Translations under genes and position numbers: made by a program
Shown here: one piece after another, positions 36,580 through 45,770 of the stretch
Position numbering within the stretch: the first letter of the stretch is position 1
How the letters are laid out: each line of letters starts with the position of its first letter
DNA from: an uncultured Acidobacteriia bacterium
GTDB lineage: Bacteria; Acidobacteriota; Terriglobia; Bryobacterales; Bryobacteraceae
Length of the DNA stretch: 64,000 nt
Direction of reading: 5' to 3'
Assembly: GCA_903851195.1 (NCBI GenBank)
Contig: CAINNJ010000064.1
Span: 62,001-126,000, forward strand
The notes under the pieces: generated by a model
The model's database searches: none
Seen by the model: only the letters and a program-made list of their open reading frames with translations
Told to the model about the DNA's origin: nothing

Positions 36580-37614
36580 ATGGTCTTTTCCGGCAGGCAG
36601 CTGAGCACGAGAGAACGCGAAATACTGCACCTGATTGTCCGCGCGTATATCGATACGGGCGAGCCGGTGGGTTCCCGCACGCTGTCCCGGCTGCGTCATC
36701 TGGCGCTGAGTCCGGCGACGATTCGCAATGTGATGGCCGATCTGGCGGACGAGGGGTATCTGGCGCAGCCGCATACTTCGGCCGGCCGCGTTCCCACGGA
36801 CCGGGCTTTTCGCGACTTTGCCGGAACGGTTTCCGGCAAACCCCTTTCCCACTCCGACCGCGACCGGATCTTCAGTCAGATGCATCTGGGCGAATCGCTC
36901 GAGGAGCGCATCGCGATCGCTTCGAAAGTGCTGACGGAAATGACGCGGAATGTCGGCATCGCGGCGGCGCTGCCGAATACGAGCCAGGAACTGGAGCACC
37001 TGGAACTGGTGGGGCTGTCCGAGCGGCGCGTCCTGATGATTGTGGCGACACGGGACCGGATGGTGCGAAACCGCGTTGTGACGCTCGACCGCGCGCTGAC
37101 CACGGACGAACTGACGACCATCCGCAATTACGTCAACATCAATTTCTGCGGCTGGACGCTGGAGCGGGCGCGGGCGGAACTGCTGCGGCGGATTGAAGAA
37201 GAGCGCGCCATGTACGACGCGGTGCTGCAGCAGCTGACGCTGCTGTGCGAGAAGGGTCTGCTGGTGGTGGATTCGGACCCGCATGTGGAGATGGACGGCG
37301 CGAGCTGGCTGATCGGCCTCGATCTGCATCTCACCCGGGAACGGATGCGGGATCTGTTCCGGGCGCTGGAAGAGAAGAAGCGCGTGGTGGCGCTGCTCGA
37401 CCGGTTTCTGGAAGAGCCGAGGGGACAGGTGGGTATCCACGTGGGCCTGGAAGACGCGCACCCGGCGATGAGCGAACTGACGCTGATCGGGGTGACGGTG
37501 GACCTGCCGTCGGGCGCACAGGCGCGGATCGCGGTGCTGGGTCCGATGCGGATGCAGTATGAGCGGGTGATTTCCGCCGTGCAGCAGATTGGCCGGACTT
37601 TCGAGGCCTTGTAA
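36580..37614 (+). CDS. hrcA: Heat-inducible transcription repressor HrcA
   Basis: LSTREREILHLIVRAYIDTGEPVGSRTLSR...LSPATIRNVMADLADEGYLAQPHTSAGRVPTDRAFR; next to grpE and dnaJ. Confidence 0.95.
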   Translation: MVFSGRQLSTREREILHLIVRAYIDTGEPVGSRTLSRLRHLALSPATIRNVMADLADEGYLAQPHTSAGRVPTDRAFRDFAGTVSGKPLSHSDRDRIFSQMHLGESLEERIAIASKVLTEMTRNVGIAAALPNTSQELEHLELVGLSERRVLMIVATRDRMVRNRVVTLDRALTTDELTTIRNYVNINFCGWTLERARAELLRRIEEERAMYDAVLQQLTLLCEKGLLVVDSDPHVEMDGASWLIGLDLHLTRERMRDLFRALEEKKRVVALLDRFLEEPRGQVGIHVGLEDAHPAMSELTLIGVTVDLPSGAQARIAVLGPMRMQYERVISAVQQIGRTFEAL

Positions 37615-37704
37615 GGCGCGCGGACGGACGGCGGCGGGCGCGACGATTCGCTTTCCGGCTTTCCGGCGCGATGATAACCTGAAATCTGGACGTGGGAACC
37701 GAAC

Positions 37705-38238
37705 GTGAATAACGAAGATATTAAGGCGGACGATCTGGCAGAAGAAGCTTCGGCGCAGGGCGAGTCCGCGGCGGACCAAATCGGGCTGCTGCGGGCGGAA
37801 CGCGACAGCATTAAAGCGGACCGGGAAGAATTGCGCGAGCTTTTGCTGCGGCGGCAGGCGGAATTCGACAATTTCCGGAAACGCACGGAGCGGGAGCGCA
37901 GCGATTATCTGCAATATGCGAGCATGGACGCGGTGCGGGATCTGCTGCCCGTGCTGGACGACTTCGACCGGGCGCTGAAAGCGGAATCGGGCAATGCGGA
38001 CTACGCCAAGGGCGTGGAGATGATTTACAGCCGCATGTACGAATCGCTGAAGAAGCTGGGTCTGGAACCGATTGAAGCGGTGGACCAGCCGTTCGATCCT
38101 CATCTGCATCAGGCGATCGAGCGCGTGCCGACCGAAGATGCTCCCGACAACACGGTGCTGGGCGAATTTCAGCGCGGCTACCATTTCAAAGGCAAACTGC
38201 TGCGACCGTCGATGGTGCGCGTCGCGGTAAAGCCCTGA
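37705..38238 (+). CDS. grpE: Nucleotide exchange factor GrpE
   Basis: RRQAEFDNFRKRTERERSDYLQYASMDAVRDLLPVLDDFDRAL; operon context. Confidence 0.95.
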   Translation: MNNEDIKADDLAEEASAQGESAADQIGLLRAERDSIKADREELRELLLRRQAEFDNFRKRTERERSDYLQYASMDAVRDLLPVLDDFDRALKAESGNADYAKGVEMIYSRMYESLKKLGLEPIEAVDQPFDPHLHQAIERVPTEDAPDNTVLGEFQRGYHFKGKLLRPSMVRVAVKP

Positions 38239-38256
38239 GCCAATATATAAAACTAA

Positions 38257-39384
38257 ATGCCGGCGACGAAACGCGATTATTACGAAGTCCTGGGTGTCAG
38301 CAAAGGGGCGGGTGAACAGGAACTGAAGAGCGCTTACCGGAAGCTGGCGCTGCAGTTCCATCCGGACCGCAACCCGGGCAACAGTGAAGCGGAAGAGAAG
38401 TTCAAGGAAGCGGCCGAGGCTTACGGCGTGCTGTCCGATGCGCAGAAGCGGGCGGCTTACGACGCCTACGGGCATCAGGGCCTTTCCGGCATGGGCGGCG
38501 GAGGCGGCTTCGACCCTTCGGCGATGGATCTGGGCGATCTGCTGAGCCAGGTGTTCGGTTTCGGCGATGTGTTCGGGCAGCAGCGCGGCGGGGCGCGGAA
38601 CCGTCCGGCGAAAGGCGACGATCTGCGGTACGACCTGACGCTGACGTTCGAGGAAGCGGCGTTCGGGAAATCGATCGAGATTCAGGTGCCGAAGCTGGAG
38701 CCGTGCGCGCGGTGCCAGGGCAAGGGCGCGGAGCCGGGCAGCGGCAGCATCACGTGTCCGGGTTGCCACGGGCGCGGCGAACAGATCTATACGCAGGGCT
38801 TCCTTTCCGTGCGCCGGACGTGTTCGCACTGCGGCGGCGCGGGGCAGATTGTCAAGAACGTCTGTAAGGACTGCAAGGGCGAGGGCTACAAGCACGTCCA
38901 GAAGAAGCTGAAGGTCACGGTGCCGGCGGGCATCGCGGACGGCAACCGGCTGCGCGTTTCGGGCGAAGGACAGCCCGGCGCGAACGGCGGGCCGAACGGC
39001 GATCTGTACATCTTCTTCGCCGTGAAGGAGCATCCGGTATTCGAGCGGCACGAGAACGATCTGCACTGCACGGTGCCGATCAATATCGTGCAGGCGGTGC
39101 TGGGCGCGACGATCGAGGTGCCGACGCTGGAAGGTCCGCACAAGCTGGAGATCCCGGAGGGCACGCAGAGCCAGACGGAACTGCGGCTGAAGGGCCGGGG
39201 CGTGGCGGAAGTGCAGGGGCGCGGGGGCCGGGGCGATCTGGTGGTTCACGTGGTGGTGAAGATTCCGACCAAGATCACGAAGGATCAGCGGAAGATCTTC
39301 GAGCAGCTGGAAGACACGCTGCCGGTGAACAACGAGCCGCACGAAAAGGGCCTGCTCGAAAAGGTCAAAGACTACTTCATGTAG
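38257..39384 (+). CDS. dnaJ: Molecular chaperone DnaJ
   Basis: J domain with HPD; four CxxCxGxG-type zinc repeats ([32 protein letters not shown]). Confidence 0.97.
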   Translation: MPATKRDYYEVLGVSKGAGEQELKSAYRKLALQFHPDRNPGNSEAEEKFKEAAEAYGVLSDAQKRAAYDAYGHQGLSGMGGGGGFDPSAMDLGDLLSQVFGFGDVFGQQRGGARNRPAKGDDLRYDLTLTFEEAAFGKSIEIQVPKLEPCARCQGKGAEPGSGSITCPGCHGRGEQIYTQGFLSVRRTCSHCGGAGQIVKNVCKDCKGEGYKHVQKKLKVTVPAGIADGNRLRVSGEGQPGANGGPNGDLYIFFAVKEHPVFERHENDLHCTVPINIVQAVLGATIEVPTLEGPHKLEIPEGTQSQTELRLKGRGVAEVQGRGGRGDLVVHVVVKIPTKITKDQRKIFEQLEDTLPVNNEPHEKGLLEKVKDYFM

Positions 39385-39403
39385 GGCGGGGTCCGGGCGC
39401 GGT

Positions 39404-39853
39404 TCAGGGTTTATACGACCCGAAACCGCCGGACGACCCGAAACCGCCTTCGCCGCGGAGGGAGCCGGAGAGGTCGCCCTCTTCCCATTCGACGGCTTCA
39501 TAGCGGGAAACCACCATCTGGGCGATGCGTTCGCCCGGTTCCACGGTGAAGACGTCGCCGCCCAGGTTCTGCAGGATCACTTTGATTTCGCCGCGATAGC
39601 CGGGATCGATGGTCGCGGGGCTGTTGGGCAGCGTGATTCCGTATTTCAGAGCAAGGCCACTGCGGGGGCGGAGCTGCGCTTCGAAGCCGGCGGGGAGTTC
39701 GATGGCGAGGCCGGTGGGGACGAGCTTGCGCTCGCCGGGCGCGAGCTGCACGGCTTCGACCGCGTGGAGATCCATGCCGGCGTCTTCGAGGGGTCCGTGG
39801 GCATAGCGCGGGATGAGGGCGTTGGGGTGGAGGCGCCGGATTCTGAGCTTCAA
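39404..39853 (-). CDS. dut: dUTP diphosphatase
   Basis: [40 protein letters not shown]-terminal GEGGFGSSG motif V. Confidence 0.95.
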   Translation of the reverse strand: MKLRIRRLHPNALIPRYAHGPLEDAGMDLHAVEAVQLAPGERKLVPTGLAIELPAGFEAQLRPRSGLALKYGITLPNSPATIDPGYRGEIKVILQNLGGDVFTVEPGERIAQMVVSRYEAVEWEEGDLSGSLRGEGGFGSSGGFGSYKP

Positions 39854-39869
39854 ACGTTATGATAGCCGT

Positions 39870-41291
39870 TTGACAAGGCGAGTTCTTACAGTCGCTCCGA
39901 TGCCACCGGAGAAGAGTGCATATGCGCTGGCGCGGTACAGCCGGTCGGCGGATTCGATACGGCAATCGATCGAGTGGGTGCGGTCTCATAACGCCCAGCA
40001 ATTCCTGGAGAGTTACTACTTTCAGTACGGCCACCAGTCCATCGCGGATCTGGGGCATACAGTGCTTTGTTTCGAGGGCGTGAGCGAGCTGGCGGCCAGC
40101 GAAATCGAAGACGAAACGCTGTGGGACGGGCAGGCGAAGAGCTCGCGGTATCAGGACTTTTCGAAGGGCGGATTCATTGTGCCGCCGGAGCTGGACGGGG
40201 CGGGGGCGGAGCGGTATCGCGCGGCCGGGGAGGCGCTGCTGGCGGCCTACAAGGACACGCACTGGCGCATGGACGCGCATCTGCGGGAGAAGCTGCCGCG
40301 TCCGGAGACGATGAAGCCGGAGGCTTACGGGCGGAACATCGCGGCGCGGGCGTTCGATGTCGCGCGGTATCTGCTGTTCTGGGGCGTGCCGACGAATGTC
40401 GGGCAGGTGACGAGTATCCGGACGCTGGAGAAACAGATCCGGCGGCTGCGGGTGTCGGAGTATGGCGAGGCGCGGGAGCTGGGGCTGGAGGTGGCGCAGG
40501 CGTGCGCGGAGGCTCCGGACTGCGTGTGGGACGCGGAGCGGAACGAGCCGCTGGCTCCCACGCTGGCGCGTCATGCGGAGCCGGACGAGTACCAGCGGCA
40601 GGCGCGGGCGGATCTGGAGCTCTGGGCGCGGCAGAACCTGCGGGTGGAAGAGGCGGCGGCAGGGCGGGTGGAGCTGATTCGTCCGACGGACACGCTCACG
40701 GAGATTGCGGCGACGCTGCTGTATCCGGTGTGCGATGCGCCGTTCCGGGCGCTGTACGAGACGGTGCGGGAGTGGAGCACGGCGCGGAAGAAGGAAGTGC
40801 TGGAGGCGGCGGGGCGGTCGCGGGGCGAGCGGGACGATTTGCTGCGCGGATTCCGCGGGGGGCAGTACTGTTTCGACATGCTGATCGATATCGGGGCGTA
40901 CCGGGATCTGCACCGGCACCGGCGGTGTCATCAGTATCGGCAGGCTTATGCGGGACAGCACGGGTATGAGGTTCCGGCGGCGCTGACGGAGGCTCCGGGG
41001 GCCGAGGCGGTGTATCGGGCGGCGATGGACGCGGCGCTGGGGGCGATGCGGGAGTTGCCGGATCCGGCGCGGCAGTATCTGCTGCCGTTCGGGGCGCGGG
41101 CGCGGTTCCTGTTCAAGATGGACTTCGCGGAGGTGGAGTACATCGCGCGGGTCCGAAGCGGGGTAAAGGGTCATTTCAGTTACCGGGAGATCGCCTGGGA
41201 GATGAAGCAGCGGGTGATGGAGACGGAGCCGGAGCTGGGGGCGCTGATTGCAGCTACGCCGCCCTGGGTCGAGGACCCGCTGAAAAGGTAA
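39870..41291 (+). CDS. ThyX-like (FAD-dependent thymidylate synthase family) long, apparently two-domain protein
   Basis: YFQYGHQSIADLGHTVLCFEGVSELAASEIED (first ThyX-like half) and DIGAYRDLHRHRRCHQYRQAY (second half, RHR core). Start uncertain (TTG 39870 or ATG 39900). Confidence 0.7.
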   Translation: MTRRVLTVAPMPPEKSAYALARYSRSADSIRQSIEWVRSHNAQQFLESYYFQYGHQSIADLGHTVLCFEGVSELAASEIEDETLWDGQAKSSRYQDFSKGGFIVPPELDGAGAERYRAAGEALLAAYKDTHWRMDAHLREKLPRPETMKPEAYGRNIAARAFDVARYLLFWGVPTNVGQVTSIRTLEKQIRRLRVSEYGEARELGLEVAQACAEAPDCVWDAERNEPLAPTLARHAEPDEYQRQARADLELWARQNLRVEEAAAGRVELIRPTDTLTEIAATLLYPVCDAPFRALYETVREWSTARKKEVLEAAGRSRGERDDLLRGFRGGQYCFDMLIDIGAYRDLHRHRRCHQYRQAYAGQHGYEVPAALTEAPGAEAVYRAAMDAALGAMRELPDPARQYLLPFGARARFLFKMDFAEVEYIARVRSGVKGHFSYREIAWEMKQRVMETEPELGALIAATPPWVEDPLKR

Positions 41292-41934
41292 GCAGGCGGC
41301 GGCGGCGTTCGAGTTGGCGGGTGATTTCGGCGGGTGAAAAGGCGAAGCCATTTTGCCGGGGGAAGTCCGGGGCGGGGTCGTAGGGCTGGTTGCGTGAGCG
41401 GGCTTCTTCGGCGAGGAGTTCGGCTTCGCGGAGGGCCTGTTCGAAGGCGGCGCGGCGGGCGGCCTGCAGGGCGTGAAGACGCTGTTCGTTGCGCTGGACC
41501 CGGCGGGCGATGCGCTGTTCATAGAGGGTGAGCAGGGCGAATTTTTCGGGGGTGCGCCAGAAGGTCCGGGCCTGGGTGAAGGCGGCGTGGATCTGGGTGT
41601 TTTCGGCGATGACGTCGGCGTCGGGGGTACTGTGTCCGAGGGCGAGGACGTTGTTTTCGATGGCGCGGGCGCGGTTCAGACGCCATTCGTCTTCGGCGAT
41701 GGACTGGGCGATCTGGGTTTCGAGAGCGCCTTCGGGCGCGTAGGCCTGGCGGATGTCGGCGGTGAAGCGGGTGAAGACGGCCAGGTCTTCGTGCGGCATG
41801 GTGGCGACCTGACCGGTGAGGCCGTGACGCCAGGCGTTGAGAGAGGCGCGGCCCTTGCCGGCTTCCGTTTTCGGGCCGGTGGAGTGTTGGGCGTTGCGGC
41901 GATTGGCGTCGATTTGTTTCTGCGTGGCGGCCAT
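41254..41934 (-). CDS. Conserved hypothetical protein with NRRNAQHSTGPKTEAGKGRASLNAWRHGLTG motif
   Basis: Intact ORF, start MAATQKQ at 41934; STGPxTxxGKxxSxxNAxxHGL motif. Confidence 0.7.
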   Translation of the reverse strand: MAATQKQIDANRRNAQHSTGPKTEAGKGRASLNAWRHGLTGQVATMPHEDLAVFTRFTADIRQAYAPEGALETQIAQSIAEDEWRLNRARAIENNVLALGHSTPDADVIAENTQIHAAFTQARTFWRTPEKFALLTLYEQRIARRVQRNEQRLHALQAARRAAFEQALREAELLAEEARSRNQPYDPAPDFPRQNGFAFSPAEITRQLERRRRLLTFSAGPRPRAA

Positions 41935-42125
41935 GTTGTCCTTTCGTTCGCCGGCCACGGATGGGGGCGGCCGAACTCTTATGCCGTGAGATTTAGCAGG
42001 GGAGCGGGGGAAGTTCGCGCGGCTCCTTCGAGAGAAACGGGTTAAGTGTTTTGAAATCAGAGCGAAAAAATATTTTTTCATTTTGTGAATCAAAGCCAGA
42101 CCGGGATTGTTTATAGTTTCTACGA

Positions 42126-42959
42126 ATGGCCGACGATCCGCTGGTATCCGTAGTGATTACGACGAAGAACCGCATTACGCTTCTGCCGAGGGCGGTCAAG
42201 AGCGTGCTGGAGCAGACGGGTCCGTCGCTCGAAGTGATTGTGGTGGACGACGGTTCGGACGTGCCGGCCGCGCTGGACATCCAGGATCCGCGACTGCGCT
42301 TTGTGCGTCATGAGGTGTCGCAGGGCCTGACGAACGCGCGCAACGCGGGTTTTCGGGCGGCGCGGGGGCAGTTTTTCTGCATGCTGGACGACGACGACTG
42401 GTATTTGCCGGGAAAACTGGAAAAGCAACTCGCGTTTCTGGAGGCGAATCCGGAGATCGACATGGTGTTCTCGCGGGTGACGGTGCGGGACGCGGAAGGC
42501 AAGGACCGGTATTATCTGCCCGCGGAGCATGTACATAGTCCGGAGATCAACCTGTATGCGTTCAATGTGATTCATCCGAGTTCGGTGCTGATGCGGCGGA
42601 AGGTTTTCGAACAGGTGCCGTTCGAGCCGCGGATTAAGAAGTATGAGGACACGCTGTTTTTCATCCGCGTCACTTTCACGTTCAAAACGGCGTATTTGCC
42701 GATGGAGGTGTCGGTCTGGATGCAGGACGGGCGGCCGGATCAGCTGACGCGGGTGTTTTACGAGCGCAATTTCGTGAATTTCCGGATTGTGTGCGAGGGG
42801 CTGGCGGATATTCTGGAGCGGTATCCGGTGGCGCGGCGGAAATACTACGGGCGCCTGGCATTTCAGGCGGCGCGGTGCGGCCGGGTGTGGGAGTGCGCGA
42901 AGGCGGGGGCGAAGGCGCTGGGTCTGGCGCGGGGCACGCGGCTGGCTCCGGCCGCCTGA
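42126..42959 (+). CDS. Glycosyltransferase family 2
   Basis: VSVVITTKNRITLLPRAVKSVLEQ...EVIVVDDGSD...ARNAGFRAARGQFFCMLDDDDWY. Confidence 0.92.
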   Translation: MADDPLVSVVITTKNRITLLPRAVKSVLEQTGPSLEVIVVDDGSDVPAALDIQDPRLRFVRHEVSQGLTNARNAGFRAARGQFFCMLDDDDWYLPGKLEKQLAFLEANPEIDMVFSRVTVRDAEGKDRYYLPAEHVHSPEINLYAFNVIHPSSVLMRRKVFEQVPFEPRIKKYEDTLFFIRVTFTFKTAYLPMEVSVWMQDGRPDQLTRVFYERNFVNFRIVCEGLADILERYPVARRKYYGRLAFQAARCGRVWECAKAGAKALGLARGTRLAPAA

Positions 42960-43095
42960 GAACGGCGAGCTGAGTAAAGCGAATGGACGTTCCGGCGCAG
43001 GCGGTGTGACGGGGGAGACACCGGTTTCCGTGCAGCCGGGTTCGGCGGCGAGCGACGGGGTTCCGGTGCGGGCGTCGCGTTAGCTACACTCAGGG

Positions 43096-44313
43096 TTGTT
43101 TCGATTCTTCCTGGCTTTATTTGCGATTCCGGCCGTGCTTTTCGGGCAGACCGGGAATAGGCTGCTGGTCCTGTCGATCGACGGGCTGGATGCGCCTTTT
43201 CTGAACGATCCGGCATTACGGGTGAAGGCTCCGAACCTGAGGCGGCTAATGCGGGAGGGCGCGAGCGCCACGGTGGTGGGCGTGACGCCGTCGGAGACGT
43301 GGCCGGCTTACGCGTCGCTGGTGACGGGGGTGGCGCCTTGGCTGACCGGCGTGCTGACGAACGATCTTCCGGCGACGGCTTTTCGGGCGACACCGTTGTG
43401 GGAAGCGGCGTCCCAAAAGGGTCTGACGGCGGCGACGGTTTACTGGCCGGGGACGATGGGCGCGAAGGTGGCGTTTAATCTGCCGCAGCTGCAGGAGAGT
43501 CAGAAGGGCGGTTCGGCGGCGTTCGATGCGATTGCGCAGAAGAGCAATCCGGCGGGGCTGGCGTCGAGGATCGAGAACAAATATCCGGCGTTCGGGAAGG
43601 AGTTGTGGACGGATTCGAATTCCGCGCAGGCGGCCATTTATCTGTTGACGACGGAAAAGCCGGACGTTTTATTCGTGCATTTTTCGGAAGTGGAAGCCGA
43701 GCAGAGGGAAACGGGCGCGCGGAGTCTTTATGCGCGGGAGATTCTGGAGAATTCGGACGATTTGGTGGGGCAGGTGCTGGCGAAGGCTCCGGCGGGCACG
43801 TTGACGGTGGTGGTTTCCGATCACGGATTCGAGAACAGCAACCGGACGGTGCGGCCGCGGGTAATGTTGCGGCAGGCGGGCGTCAAGGGGCGGGTGGAAG
43901 TGGCGGACGGGCTGATCGGCACGGCGGACGCGGCGGTGGCGGGGGCGTTGCGGGCTCTGCTGGTGGACGGGCGCAAGTACGGGCTGGCGCGCGAGGTGCC
44001 GATGGCGGAAGTGAAGGCGCGGGCGCAGGGTCATGCGAAGTGGGTGGCGGCGTTCGATACGCTGCCGGATTTCGTGGCGACGGAAGAGGAGCGCGGGGCG
44101 GCGGTGGGGAACGGCAGCCATGTGGCGACGCACGGGGTGTGGCCGAACCGGCCGGGGTACCGGTCGATTTTTATCATGGCTGGGCCGGGAGTGCGGAGCG
44201 TGAAGCTGGGGGAGATCGAAATGCTGCAGATCGCGCCGACGCTGGCGGAGGCGGTGGGGGTGAGGCTGCCGGCGGCTAAGGATTCTTCGTTGTGGCGGCA
44301 GATTACGCGGTAG
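43096..44313 (+). CDS. Secreted alkaline phosphatase-superfamily / type I phosphodiesterase-nucleotide pyrophosphatase-like protein
   Basis: LLVLSIDGLDAPFL, GVTPSETWPAYASLVTGVAPWLTGV, TLTVVVSDHGFE metal-binding motifs. Confidence 0.85.
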   Translation: MFRFFLALFAIPAVLFGQTGNRLLVLSIDGLDAPFLNDPALRVKAPNLRRLMREGASATVVGVTPSETWPAYASLVTGVAPWLTGVLTNDLPATAFRATPLWEAASQKGLTAATVYWPGTMGAKVAFNLPQLQESQKGGSAAFDAIAQKSNPAGLASRIENKYPAFGKELWTDSNSAQAAIYLLTTEKPDVLFVHFSEVEAEQRETGARSLYAREILENSDDLVGQVLAKAPAGTLTVVVSDHGFENSNRTVRPRVMLRQAGVKGRVEVADGLIGTADAAVAGALRALLVDGRKYGLAREVPMAEVKARAQGHAKWVAAFDTLPDFVATEEERGAAVGNGSHVATHGVWPNRPGYRSIFIMAGPGVRSVKLGEIEMLQIAPTLAEAVGVRLPAAKDSSLWRQITR

Positions 44314-44347
44314 GGGGTCGGCAGGGTGATCGCGTAATGTTTGCAGG

Positions 44348-44702
44348 CTACTCCCTGCCGCGCAAGATGGCAGCGAGAACGCGGGGGTTGCGTCGTGCGT
44401 GCATCACCGCGACAATCCACAATGGCTTCTCATCCGGCGCGCAGGCAATCAGATATTCCCGCACCAGAATGAACCGCAACGGTCGCCCGTGAGGTCAGGC
44501 CTTCTATGACCTGATAGGGGGGTACAACACGACGGCGCGAATCCGGCACAGAATCTCCTCGCGGACACGTCGAGCCGCGAGCGGGCTGTCTTCCGCGATG
44601 TACTCCCAGATCTCTATTACTCACAGATCTCTATTACTCACAGATCTCTATGACGTCTTGCGCCGCGAGGGGATGAAGAGCAAAGCCGCGCTCTGCGATC
44701 AT
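44348..44702 (-). pseudogene. Decayed ParE/RelE-type toxin
   Basis: Frame-by-frame: MIAERGFALHPLAAQDVIEI | WEYIAEDSPLAARRVREEILCRIRAVV | GHRRPDLT | GRPLRFILVREYLIACAPDEKPLWIVAVMHARRNPRVLAAILRGRE*. Disrupted by 17-bp triplication and further one-base shifts. ATGA overlap with antitoxin. Confidence 0.85.
44601..44651 (+). repeat. 3 x 17-bp tandem repeat inside the toxin pseudogene
   Basis: tactcccagatctctat / tactcacagatctctat / tactcacagatctctat. Confidence 0.97.
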
Positions 44703-44947
44703 TGTTTGCTGAGCAGGTCATTCTCACGGCGACGAAGGCCCTCGAAGAATTCCTCGCCGTCGATGGGCTTCACCCTGCCGCTTTTCAGGTCGTCATAGCG
44801 GCTGTCGAGCATTTCGCGGGTCTGTGCAAGCTCGTTGATATATTCGCCTACAAGATCCTGCACGAACGCGTCGGCGCTTTCGCGTCCGCTCAGGGCGGCG
44901 AGGTCGTTGAGCTTCTTTTCTACATCCGGGGCGAAATGTACATCCAT
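44699..44947 (-). CDS. Antitoxin (ParD/RHH-like) of type II TA pair
   Basis: MDVHFAPDVEKKLNDLAALSGRESADAFVQDLVGEYINELAQTREMLDSRYDDLKSGRVKPIDGEEFFEGLRRRENDLLSKQ; 4-bp ATGA overlap with toxin remnant. Confidence 0.8.
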   Translation of the reverse strand: MDVHFAPDVEKKLNDLAALSGRESADAFVQDLVGEYINELAQTREMLDSRYDDLKSGRVKPIDGEEFFEGLRRRENDLLSKQ

Positions 44948-45073
44948 GCCTTCAAAGTACGCGAAAAGGGATTTGGGGCAACATTTGAGGGGCCAGCTGA
45001 GGATACGGCGCCAGATTACGCGGTAGTCATCCAGAGGGAATTCGAGCAGGCTACGGATTGGTCACCGGAGATG

Positions 45074-45153
45074 TTGACGGGTTTCCAACCCGCCGCCGGA
45101 TGCCATCCGGCCCCACATCGGGAGAACACATTTAATTGCGGCGAAGTGTGGGC
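45074..45153. repeat. REP-like double-hairpin element, copy 1
   Basis: cgggtt-tcc-aacccg (45078-45092) and ccggat-gcc-atccgg (45096-45110), then ccccacatcgggagaacacattta. Confidence 0.8.
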
Positions 45154-45722
45154 CGGCTTTCGGGCGCAGGCGCGTCGGGCGGCGGCTGGAAATCGATGAG
45201 ATCGAAGATGCGCCTTTTGCCTTTCGGCGGCTCGACTTCAAGAACGAGCGCGATGTAGGGAACGGGTCCCTGGAAGTAGGACACGCGCATCTCGTGCCAT
45301 CCGGCCGTTAGCCGCACGCGGCCTTCTTCGGTCTGGGCGGCGTGGACACCGTCGTTGGCCACGACCGTTTTGCCGTCAATTTTGACCTGCCCGCCGTCGT
45401 CGACGGTGAGCTGGAAGTAGTAATCTCCCGGCGTGGTCACGTAGAACCGGCCGGTGTAGTCGATGCCGAACCACTCGTCGCCGTAATTCTGCAAGGGGTA
45501 GTTCAGTCTGGTTGTGTAGACTTCTCCGACCGGCTTGAAGGTCGCGAAGTTGGGCAATGCACTGGTATTTTTGGGGAGACGGTAGACGAGGCCCCGGAAT
45601 GCGCCGGGAGCGGGTGTGGTGCTTCCGAAAACCGGTCCGGCGGGCTTCTTTATTTCAGCCGCTTCGATGGCGGTCTGCGTCGCGAGCAGCGCCAGAATGA
45701 CCGGAAAAAGGTGGCGCGACAT
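45132..45722 (-). CDS. Secreted PA14-domain protein
   Basis: DEWFGIDYTGRFYVTTPGDYYFQLTVDDGGQVKIDGKTVVANDGVHAAQTEEGRVRLTAGWHEMRVSYFQG. Confidence 0.82.
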   Translation of the reverse strand: MSRHLFPVILALLATQTAIEAAEIKKPAGPVFGSTTPAPGAFRGLVYRLPKNTSALPNFATFKPVGEVYTTRLNYPLQNYGDEWFGIDYTGRFYVTTPGDYYFQLTVDDGGQVKIDGKTVVANDGVHAAQTEEGRVRLTAGWHEMRVSYFQGPVPYIALVLEVEPPKGKRRIFDLIDFQPPPDAPAPESRPTLRRN

Positions 45723-45770
45723 GGGGAACAGAATATCAGTCGCGGCGGGGTTCGTGCCAGGATTGTGTCT

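Noticed and set aside
36532-39501. 989-aa minus-strand ORF over hrcA-grpE-dnaJ
   Set aside because: Antisense artefact; the plus-strand genes are canonical.
44601-44651. CRISPR-like short repeats
   Set aside because: Direct head-to-tail 17-bp units with no spacers; it is a tandem duplication in a toxin remnant. No CRISPR array seen elsewhere in the window.
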